Below, piece by piece: positions 35,103 to 41,769 of a stretch of 59,549 nt of DNA. Source of the DNA: an uncultured Methanobrevibacter sp. (GTDB lineage Archaea > Methanobacteriota > Methanobacteria > Methanobacteriales > Methanobacteriaceae). Made by a program: the position numbers and the translations under genes. The notes below the pieces were generated by a model. The model ran no database searches, had not been told where the DNA came from, and worked only from the letters and a program-made list of their open reading frames with translations. The DNA is taken from positions 5,494-65,042 of the forward strand of contig NZ_CACWVY010000008.1 in the NCBI RefSeq assembly GCF_902764455.1, given 5' to 3'. How positions within the stretch are numbered: position 1 is the stretch's first letter; every line of letters starts with the position of its first letter.

Positions 35103-36044
35103 CTAAATTAAAAATGCATAGTCAAGGGAGTCCCTGAATCTGCCGTCTTCTGCTATGAGTTCAATTCCCCTTGCCTGTGAGAGAATCTCTTCTCTTAAAA
35201 TATAGTATTCAAGGGAATTCGGATTTATGACAATACCGTCCATGTCATTTCTCAGGACAAATTCAAACAGGTCAGTGAGAACTGTAATCTGTCCGTAAAA
35301 GTTGGCTTCACTGTCTTTTAGGGTTTCGGCCATTTCCTCTTTGGAGGTAAAAATCATTGCCATATGAATCGGATCATCATCAATGACAAAGAGACTGAAT
35401 CCGTCGACATCTGATGATTCGATTATGCCGTCTTGTGCAAACTCATCAAGAGGTTCATCGCTTATGACTGCATTTAAAAGGTGTGAATTTGAAAGCTCCA
35501 CCATAAGAGGTTCCAAATTATCATGGTCAGCGTCATTTTTCAAAAATGAAACAAACTCCTCATTTCCAGGATTTTCGAAAATCTCTTTGAGTTCCTCTTT
35601 GGAGCATGCATCCTCATCATCATCTGAAAATGATACAGGACTGCCGGTTGGAATTTCAGCAAGGAAATCCTTATCAAAAGGTATGCACATTCCTTCCAGG
35701 TCAATGATAATTCCGTCAACACCGCTTTCTTTTACAATTTCCAGATAAAGTTCAAAGTTATTGTCCAGAGGTTCAAACTCACTGTCATCACCCTGATGCT
35801 TTTCAAACTCCTCAACGTTTGTAAAGAGAGGAAGGTATGTTGAATCATCATCTTCGAAAACTACATTTTCGAATACTAATTCATCTTCTTTTTCAACAGC
35901 AGGTATCAGCAAATTGGAAACTCGCAATTCTCCAATGAGATTAAGTAAAAGTTCCATAGGAATTTCTTCATTATCATCCAAATAGAGTTTTGCATGTTCC
36001 AATGTGTATGTTAAATGTTTATTTTTTATAAGCATTACGTCCAT
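35103..36044 (-). CDS. Tandem SseB-like domain protein
   Basis: 313 residues, strongly acidic. The same two-unit plan as its neighbour: LLIPAVEKEDELVFENVVF, YLPLFTNVEEFEKH, DGIIIDLEGMCIPFDKDF in the first half; MIFTSKEEMAET and DMDGIVINPNSLEYYI in the second. GAAGGT precedes the ATG at 36044. It is the first gene of the operon running to 31396, preceded by a 26-base palindrome (36071-36096) at the promoter. A 74-base gap separates it from the second SseB-like gene. Confidence 0.72.
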   Translation of the reverse strand: MDVMLIKNKHLTYTLEHAKLYLDDNEEIPMELLLNLIGELRVSNLLIPAVEKEDELVFENVVFEDDDSTYLPLFTNVEEFEKHQGDDSEFEPLDNNFELYLEIVKESGVDGIIIDLEGMCIPFDKDFLAEIPTGSPVSFSDDDEDACSKEELKEIFENPGNEEFVSFLKNDADHDNLEPLMVELSNSHLLNAVISDEPLDEFAQDGIIESSDVDGFSLFVIDDDPIHMAMIFTSKEEMAETLKDSEANFYGQITVLTDLFEFVLRNDMDGIVINPNSLEYYILREEILSQARGIELIAEDGRFRDSLDYAFLI

Positions 36045-36070
36045 GGAAAACCTTCTTTACATTTTGTTGT

Positions 36071-36096
36071 TATAATATATGTTCTCATATATTATA
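36071..36096 (-). promoter_or_regulatory. Perfect palindrome over the SseB operon promoter
   Basis: TATAATATATG (36071-36081) and CATATATTATA (36086-36096) are perfect 11-base arms around TTCT. It contains the TATA-like sequence expected 25-30 bases upstream of the transcription start for the gene at 36044. A dimeric repressor could cover the TATA box; the divergent winged-helix gene at 36211 is a candidate. Confidence 0.5.
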
Positions 36097-36210
36097 AAAG
36101 TTAATGGTTATAGTTTGTTGATAAGCAGTATTAAACCGTTAATACACAAAAAATAGCAAATTAATATTCAATAAATAAAAATGTCTTATAGTTAAAATAA
36201 AGAATTATCT

Positions 36211-36498
36211 ATGTCCCATGAAGATAATGAAAAAGAAATATGGTCAATGATAGGATTTGTGAAAGTTTCACCCACACGATACAAAACATTAAAGGCATTG
36301 GAAAAGGAATTTCTCATACCTACCGAAATCGCACAAAATTCAGGCCTAAGAATAACACAGGTGTCAAATGCACTTCATGATTTAAAGGAGAAAAATCTCG
36401 TATTCTGTGAAAATGAAGAAGCAAAAAGAGGCCGAATATACAAAAATACTGAAATGGGCATGAAAGTTCTTCAAAAAATTGATGACAACACTTATTAA
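36211..36498 (+). CDS. Small winged-helix DNA-binding protein
   Basis: 95 residues: SPTRYKTLKALEKEFLIPTE, then LRITQVSNALHDLKEKNLVF and a wing ending RGRIYKNTEMG. This is an ArsR/MarR-like winged helix without metal ligands. A TATA-like box about 24 bases before the ATG suggests a leaderless mRNA. The 3' end overlaps the convergent HIRAN gene by four bases. It is a paralogue of the gene at 37330 and may regulate the divergent SseB operon. Confidence 0.85.
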   Translation: MSHEDNEKEIWSMIGFVKVSPTRYKTLKALEKEFLIPTEIAQNSGLRITQVSNALHDLKEKNLVFCENEEAKRGRIYKNTEMGMKVLQKIDDNTY

Positions 36499-37322
36499 AC
36501 AATTTTGGCAATTATATATTCATAAAGATATAAAAACATCACCACAGCTTTTTTAGGAGCACTCTTTCTGATTTCACTGGCGCTTTTAACACCTTCAATC
36601 ATCGTATGAGGACTGTTTGCAACATAACCTATCGTCATTCCATTTGCCTCGACTCTTATTGCATCGCTGTCATGTTCGTTGTCATCTTCAGGGATTAAAT
36701 CAACTTCAAGACCTTCTCTAATCAAATCAAAGCTCTGGTAAAACTGAGTTCCGGTAATGCAAATGAGAGTGTCTTCTGTTGTTTTGATATATTGTGTGTG
36801 TTCGTCAAGCACTGCAATCTCATCCTGGAGATTTTCCGCTATCATATAACATTTTTTGGATTCAAGCTTGTCTCCAAGACAGTCCAGTATGCTTCCCTTG
36901 AGATACCAGAACTTTTCCATATCCAAATCCTGTGAGATATATGCAGTGCTTTCGATTGCTTCTGTTATGATTTCAAGTGCCTTATTTTTATCGTTGAGTG
37001 AATTTGCCCAGGCATAAAGCATGTTGATTTTATTTAAAAGAACATCCTCGCTGAATTCCATTTCAAGTGATTTGTCAAATGCTTCCAGTGACTGTCTGTA
37101 TTTGTAGAGCTTTTGTAAAATAAGTCCTTTGGTGTTGTAGTAGTCCGGTTTTGAATTGTCCTTTTCAATGGCAAGACTGATTAGTGTAAGGGCTTCCTTG
37201 TCTCTTCTTTTTTGGTGTAATTTTAAAGCTTCTTGGCTGAATATGTCTGCACGTGTGAGTTTTTGTGTTTTTTGGGGTTTTGTCCATCCATCAAGAGTTT
37301 CTCTGTCTTTCTGGACTGTCAT
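36495..37322 (-). CDS. TPR-HIRAN domain protein
   Basis: 275 residues. Residues about 25-165 are helical TPR-like repeats (ALTLISLAIEKDNSKPDYYN, YRQSLEAFDKSLEMEFSED). The last 90 residues match a HIRAN domain: LICITGTQFYQSFDLIREGL, DLIPEDDNEHDSDAIRVEAN and MTIGYVANSP. HIRAN domains in Rad5/HLTF bind DNA 3' ends or stalled forks; standalone prokaryotic ones are less well known. GTGAT precedes the ATG, 7 bases after the winged-helix gene. The combination suggests a DNA-binding adaptor with a protein-interaction part. Confidence 0.78.
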   Translation of the reverse strand: MTVQKDRETLDGWTKPQKTQKLTRADIFSQEALKLHQKRRDKEALTLISLAIEKDNSKPDYYNTKGLILQKLYKYRQSLEAFDKSLEMEFSEDVLLNKINMLYAWANSLNDKNKALEIITEAIESTAYISQDLDMEKFWYLKGSILDCLGDKLESKKCYMIAENLQDEIAVLDEHTQYIKTTEDTLICITGTQFYQSFDLIREGLEVDLIPEDDNEHDSDAIRVEANGMTIGYVANSPHTMIEGVKSASEIRKSAPKKAVVMFLYLYEYIIAKIV

Positions 37323-37329
37323 TTAATCA

Positions 37330-37596
37330 CTACTCTTTGTCTATATAATCGGCTATTTCTCTTCCGACATCTGTCAGGCGGTAAATCCTGTTTTTTCTGT
37401 TTTGTTCATTAATGCATTCTGCAACTTCACATTCCTTGAGCTGCTTTAGGACATGGGAAATGTGATTTACTCTGATTCCTGCATCCCTTGCGATTACAGT
37501 CGGAGTTTTATCCTCATCCTTAAGAGTCTTTACGACCCTGGCCCGGTATGATGATATGTTTACATATGCATATTTTTTCAATGTTTCATCATCCAT
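37330..37596 (-). CDS. Small winged-helix DNA-binding protein
   Basis: 88 residues: YRARVVKTLKDEDKTPTVIA, then IRVNHISHVLKQLKECEVAE and a wing ending RKNRIYRLTDVGREI. It is a paralogue of the protein at 36211. GTGAT lies before the ATG. It is cotranscribed with the downstream TPR-HIRAN gene and probably regulates this local cluster. Confidence 0.85.
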   Translation of the reverse strand: MDDETLKKYAYVNISSYRARVVKTLKDEDKTPTVIARDAGIRVNHISHVLKQLKECEVAECINEQNRKNRIYRLTDVGREIADYIDKE

Positions 37597-37643
37597 GATA
37601 TCACATGTTAATATCTTGTTTATAATGTTAAAATATTTTTCTG

Positions 37644-38729
37644 TTATTTGTAGTCATCTACGGATTTTATGAGAATGTCCATGTCATCAATGAGACTGTC
37701 GACATCATCTTCTTTAGCATCGTCTATGCTTAAAACCAGTTCATTGGCCAAAGCATCCATCTTGGAGATGATTTTCTTTAATATATCAACTTTTGCATCA
37801 AGCTCCTGTCTGATTCTTGGAGTGTCATCACTTGCAAGCTTAATAATGTTCATTGCAGACTCGTACTGACTTTTAAAGAGTTTACTTGCATTGTCAACAG
37901 ATGATATGAATCTTGTATATGTAAGCTGAGGAGGTGCAAAACGCTTTTCAATAAGCTCTCTTGCAGCTTTCTCCTTTGAATCGAATTTGACATTCAACTC
38001 TTCAATTTCCCTTTTGTAAACCAGTAAATCCTCATCGATTCCATCCTTTTGAGACACCGGTATTTCAGCCTCTTTCGGCTTTTCAATTTCAGCCTGCTTT
38101 TTGACTTGCTTAGGCTTTTTAGGTTCTTTGATTTTTTTGACACCTGGATCCTTATTGGTGAGCTTGTGGATTATAAAACCTGCTATAAATATAGGAAGGG
38201 TAAAAACTGCAGCTACAATTACACCTACAAAGAGATTTTTGGATACTGCAGTTCCAAGAATGGTAAAACCGACAAATAGAACAATGCTTATTATTTTTGT
38301 TTTTGAAAGTCTGAAATAACCTGTCTTTTTGTCCTGCCAGTAAAAAAGGAGATTGCCCATATCACTTAAAAGTCCGTAATCACTGCTTTCAAGCTGATTT
38401 TGGGAAGGATGTGAGATTACTTTGTGTAAGACATAACTTACAAGAAATGCCAGTGCAGTAAATATTAAAGTAAGGCCCAGCACTCCAAGAGGATATGGTG
38501 AAGTAATGCATGTCAGTATCAATACAACAAAAACAAAGATTGAAAATACCTTTGTTTTTGAAATCATGTAGTAATTGTTATAGTTCCAGTAGAACAGTTT
38601 GTGTGTTAGGGAGTCGTCAGGTACTGTAAGTTCACCTGAAAGCCTGAATGATTGTGATTTGCAGTTAGGACAGAATTTCGCATTTCCGTTGACCCTTTTT
38701 CCGCAGTTATTGCATATCTTATATGTCAT
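37644..38729 (-). CDS. Zinc-ribbon membrane protein with XpaC-like C terminus
   Basis: About 361 residues. N-terminal zinc ribbon (ICNNCGKRVNGNAKFCPNCK), two pairs of membrane helices (about residues 55-105 and 140-185), a Lys/Pro/Glu-rich linker, and a helical C-terminal domain (FISSVDNASKLFKSQYESAM, then QELDAKVDILKKIISKMDAL). The helices plus coiled-coil end resemble XpaC proteins, which accompany TelA-type toxic anion resistance genes. The start at 38729 is chosen because GGTGG is then six bases upstream; it overlaps the AAA+ gene by 11 bases, so translation is coupled. Function unknown. Confidence 0.65.
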   Translation of the reverse strand: MTYKICNNCGKRVNGNAKFCPNCKSQSFRLSGELTVPDDSLTHKLFYWNYNNYYMISKTKVFSIFVFVVLILTCITSPYPLGVLGLTLIFTALAFLVSYVLHKVISHPSQNQLESSDYGLLSDMGNLLFYWQDKKTGYFRLSKTKIISIVLFVGFTILGTAVSKNLFVGVIVAAVFTLPIFIAGFIIHKLTNKDPGVKKIKEPKKPKQVKKQAEIEKPKEAEIPVSQKDGIDEDLLVYKREIEELNVKFDSKEKAARELIEKRFAPPQLTYTRFISSVDNASKLFKSQYESAMNIIKLASDDTPRIRQELDAKVDILKKIISKMDALANELVLSIDDAKEDDVDSLIDDMDILIKSVDDYK

Positions 38730-40188
38730 TGTCATCCACCAAAAAGTCTTCATAAGTTAAAGTGTTCAGTTCTTCATCTGTAATGTCATCTTTTAAGGCA
38801 AGTCTGTTTGCCTGTGCTGTTAAAACCTCTTCAAATAGATTTCTCACAGCCCTTGCATTTGCAAAGTTTTCGGATTTGTTTTCATACATCTTCTCGCAGT
38901 ACTGTTTTATATACTCGTCTGCCGCTTCATCTAGTGTCAGATTTGCGTCTGATGCCATAAGCTTGAAAATATTGTAGAGCTCCTCGCCGTTGTAGTCCTC
39001 GAAGTATATGAACTTGTTGAATCTGGACTCAAGACCAGGGTTTGAGTGAAGAAAACTGTCCATAAGGGCAGGATAACCTGCAACAATAACAATCAAATTG
39101 TCACGCTTATCCTCCATTGCCTTTAAGAGCGTATCTATTGCTTCCTTTCCGTAGTCGTTTTCACTGCTCTGGTTGAGTGCATATGCCTCATCTATAAACA
39201 GGATTCCTCCAAGAGCGGACTGGATAACATCCTGGGTTTTTATTGCGGTCTGACCTACGTATCCGCCAACAAGACCTGACCTGTCGGTTTCAACGAGATG
39301 GCCTTTTGAGAGAAGTCCGATTTCATGATATATTTTTGAAAGAAGCCTTGCAACAGTTGTCTTTCCGGTTCCGGGATTGCCTGAAAAAACCAGATGAAGA
39401 CTCATCGGGGTCTGCTTTATCCCACGTTCCTCTCTAATCTTTCTGATTCTTACAAGATTTATAAGGGAGTTTACATCCTTTTTAACCTTTTCAAGACCTA
39501 TAAGTTTATTTAAATCTTCAATAAGCTCGTCAAGTGATTTTGACTCTTCGACTTCCTCTTCTTTTTGCTTGGAAATTTCAGGCCGGGTTTCAGGCAGATC
39601 TGTTGATATTTCATTTTCCTTCATGTAGTTTTGAAGCCTTTTTATGTATGATACATACATCTCCAGTACATCTTCATCGAGATTATTGTCGACAGTTATG
39701 AAAAACTTTCCGAGGAATTTATAGCAGTCAAAAAGCTGTGCGCATGAATTGATATTGTTCATGTCATATTTCAATCCGAACTGGTCGATTTCATGAAGCG
39801 CAACAAATGAAAGAGGAATTTCCTCATCGAGCTTCAGTTCGCTGAGGGAGAGTATATCATCAGCAGTGTAGCTGGTATTTAAAAGTGAATTTATAAATTC
39901 AACTTCATTATCGGTTATTTTGCCGTCTCCAAGACCAAGATAACTGAACCACTTGAATAAATCATCAAGAACAATGGTTTTAAGGTTCATGCAGTCGAAC
40001 TGCTCCAGTGCCGGTGAAAAGTCTGAAAATACTCCAACAGTATTCAAAAGAAATGTGAAACTGTTTAGATAATCATTAAGATAATCCATCTGAATTTTTT
40101 CAACCTCGCTGGCGCAGGAGGGACATGTCACCTGTGAGCTGTCAAGGATTTTACCGCAATTGTTACAAATAGTCCACTCTAACATCAT
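38719..40188 (-). CDS. Zinc-ribbon CbbX-type AAA+ ATPase
   Basis: 489 residues in three parts: a zinc ribbon (ICNNCGKILDSSQVTCPSCA) nearly the same as in the downstream gene; a helical domain with an EF-hand or TerB-like stretch (LGLGDGKITDNEVEF, about residues 88-102); and a AAA+ domain of the CbbX/SpoVK/EccA type from about 230. Walker A is FSGNPGTGKTTVARLL, Walker B is GILFIDEAYAL, sensor 1 is LIVIVAGYPALMD, and arginine finger candidates lie in PGLESRFNKFIYF. Such ATPases remodel protein complexes. The shared zinc ribbon suggests it works with the adjacent XpaC-like membrane protein. The start may be 40188 or the next ATG. Confidence 0.82.
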   Translation of the reverse strand: MMLEWTICNNCGKILDSSQVTCPSCASEVEKIQMDYLNDYLNSFTFLLNTVGVFSDFSPALEQFDCMNLKTIVLDDLFKWFSYLGLGDGKITDNEVEFINSLLNTSYTADDILSLSELKLDEEIPLSFVALHEIDQFGLKYDMNNINSCAQLFDCYKFLGKFFITVDNNLDEDVLEMYVSYIKRLQNYMKENEISTDLPETRPEISKQKEEEVEESKSLDELIEDLNKLIGLEKVKKDVNSLINLVRIRKIREERGIKQTPMSLHLVFSGNPGTGKTTVARLLSKIYHEIGLLSKGHLVETDRSGLVGGYVGQTAIKTQDVIQSALGGILFIDEAYALNQSSENDYGKEAIDTLLKAMEDKRDNLIVIVAGYPALMDSFLHSNPGLESRFNKFIYFEDYNGEELYNIFKLMASDANLTLDEAADEYIKQYCEKMYENKSENFANARAVRNLFEEVLTAQANRLALKDDITDEELNTLTYEDFLVDDNDI

Positions 40189-40403
40189 ATTAACATTCTA
40201 TAATTAATGATATTTAAACATGTTAATTTAAACTCCCGATTAAGTGAATCACTTTTAAAGTCAAAACAATAATTATTTGGAATTATAATATTGATTTTAC
40301 ATTCTAATTTTGATAAAACAACATTAACAATAACTATTTAAATAATTAAAGACATATTACTATTTAATTAAAAAATAAACTGGTATTATCAGTATTTGAA
40401 GTC

Positions 40404-40433
40404 AATTTTACCATGTGGCGACAATTTTACCAA
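40404..40433. repeat. CAATTTTACCA direct repeat
   Basis: CAATTTTACCA occurs at 40404-40414 and 40423-40433, 19 bases apart, just before the gene at 40457. The spacing of about two helical turns would place two protein-binding sites on one face of DNA. The rest of 40189-40456 is AT-rich with no other recognised feature. Confidence 0.45.
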
Positions 40434-40456
40434 GTCAGACAATCGAGGGAAAAACT

Positions 40457-41059
40457 ATGAATTATAATTTAAAAAGAGATTATGAATTTGTTTCACCTGA
40501 AAATGAAATCTGTGAATTTATCAACACTAACAAGAACACAATTGAAATACTTAATGAAATCAGACCTGATTTAGTTAAATATTTTCCGGACAGTACTGTT
40601 TCACTTGAGATAAGTGATGAATTAGATTGGACAACCGAAAGAAAGCTTCTTGTTAATGTTTCTGTTGAAGAGGAAACATTTTTTAACGGAATGCTAACCC
40701 GTTTCAATGAAATCTATCAGACAATTGATTATTTAATTGAAGATATCTTTTGCCCTATAGTACTGTTTCCGGAGCTGGGTAATGACAATTATGATAGAAT
40801 GAGCTACTATAGTCCAATCAATCTCATTGCAAGAACCGCTTATTTCAACAGCGATTTTGATAAAAACATGCAGCGTGAGATGACATTAAGAGACATTCCA
40901 AAATCACAAAAGAAAGAAGAAGTCCTTGAATACTGCAAAAATCACCCATCAGCGGACATATCAGACATAGTATTTGATTTGCGCCTTGATTTATTTGATG
41001 TTGATGATATAATTGACGAATTGGAAGAAAATGGAATAAAATTGGATATTAAATATTAA
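40457..41059 (+). CDS. Hypothetical protein, about 200 aa
   Basis: Starts MNYNLKRDYEF after GAGGGA; an upstream in-frame extension to 40415 lacks a ribosome site. The protein is acidic and soluble. The final 50 residues (KKEEVLEYCKNHPSADISDI followed by VDDIIDELEENGIKLDIKY) look like a small helix-turn-helix or winged-helix module. The N-terminal 150 residues match no family I recognise. It stands alone on the plus strand among minus-strand genes. Confidence 0.65.
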   Translation: MNYNLKRDYEFVSPENEICEFINTNKNTIEILNEIRPDLVKYFPDSTVSLEISDELDWTTERKLLVNVSVEEETFFNGMLTRFNEIYQTIDYLIEDIFCPIVLFPELGNDNYDRMSYYSPINLIARTAYFNSDFDKNMQREMTLRDIPKSQKKEEVLEYCKNHPSADISDIVFDLRLDLFDVDDIIDELEENGIKLDIKY

Positions 41060-41130
41060 TTGAGGGATATAATGACCACATATTTAAATAAATCATCATC
41101 TGCCTAAACGAAAATAACTTCATCACTATT

Positions 41131-41457
41131 TTAGTGCTGATTTAACCGTAATTTTCTCCAATCCATCCCCTGATTGTTCGGATATCTGCAGTCATAGCAA
41201 TATCCATCATAGTTTTCAGATTCGCATTCAGGACATACATCATCATCTTCTTCAAATACTATTTCATTTTCCTCCTTAGGTTCTTCATTAAAACTTAACA
41301 GACATACCCATTCCTCATATATTTCATCAACAAGGTTTCCATAGCTTTCGCACTTATAAACGTAATCTGTATCAATCCATTCTCCGCAGTAGGGACATTC
41401 ATAATATATATCCTCTTCTCTGATATCATCACCGCATAATGGGCATTCAATTATAAT
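41131..41457 (-). CDS. Zinc-ribbon protein with apparent ATT start
   Basis: A 108-codon frame ending in TAA at 41131-41133 codes for a protein with six CxxC-type knuckles or parts: IECPLCGDDIREEDIYYECP, YCGEWIDTDYVYKC and CPECESENYDGYCYDC near the end. No ATG, GTG or TTG occurs in frame before the conserved part. GGAGG (41465-41469) lies seven bases before an ATT at 41455-41457, the best start. It is therefore either a real gene with a rare start codon or one whose start was lost. Acidic centre (EENEIVFEEDDD). Role unknown; zinc binding is likely. Confidence 0.6.
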   Translation of the reverse strand: MIIECPLCGDDIREEDIYYECPYCGEWIDTDYVYKCESYGNLVDEIYEEWVCLLSFNEEPKEENEIVFEEDDDVCPECESENYDGYCYDCRYPNNQGMDWRKLRLNQH

Positions 41458-41483
41458 TAAAACTCCTCCAAATTATTTTCACA

Positions 41484-41654
41484 TTATTCATCGTAAAAAT
41501 CTGAATCTACATATCCTATTTCTTCTGCCTCCTCAAAGTTGAGGCCATCATCATAATTATCCCAGTCTTCGCTGTCTGACAAGTCAGATCCGCACTCGCA
41601 GCATATTGCATTGCTGGAATCATTCAGACATCCGCATACTCTGCATGTTATCAT
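41484..41654 (-). CDS. Small zinc-ribbon protein (56 aa)
   Basis: Reads MITCRVCGCLNDSSNAICCE followed by CGSDLSDSEDW and an acidic tail. Two CxxC pairs (CRVC and CCEC) form a zinc ribbon. AGGTG lies before the ATG at 41654, and the TAA is at 41484-41486. It precedes the 108-codon zinc-ribbon gene on the same strand with a 26-base gap. Too small to be noted by length filters; a regulator or small adaptor is possible. Confidence 0.72.
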   Translation of the reverse strand: MITCRVCGCLNDSSNAICCECGSDLSDSEDWDNYDDGLNFEEAEEIGYVDSDFYDE

Positions 41655-41769
41655 TTTACACCTCGATTAAAATATTGTGAGTTCGTCATATTGTGTACTC
41701 AAATAATATACTTCTTGTTAATATTATATTATCACATTATGGATTAAATTATTTTCCACATTATTAATA

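Noticed and set aside
38049-38319. Plus-strand frames opposite the XpaC-like gene
   Set aside because: They mirror the Lys/Pro-rich linker and give Phe/Leu-rich text; no start signal.
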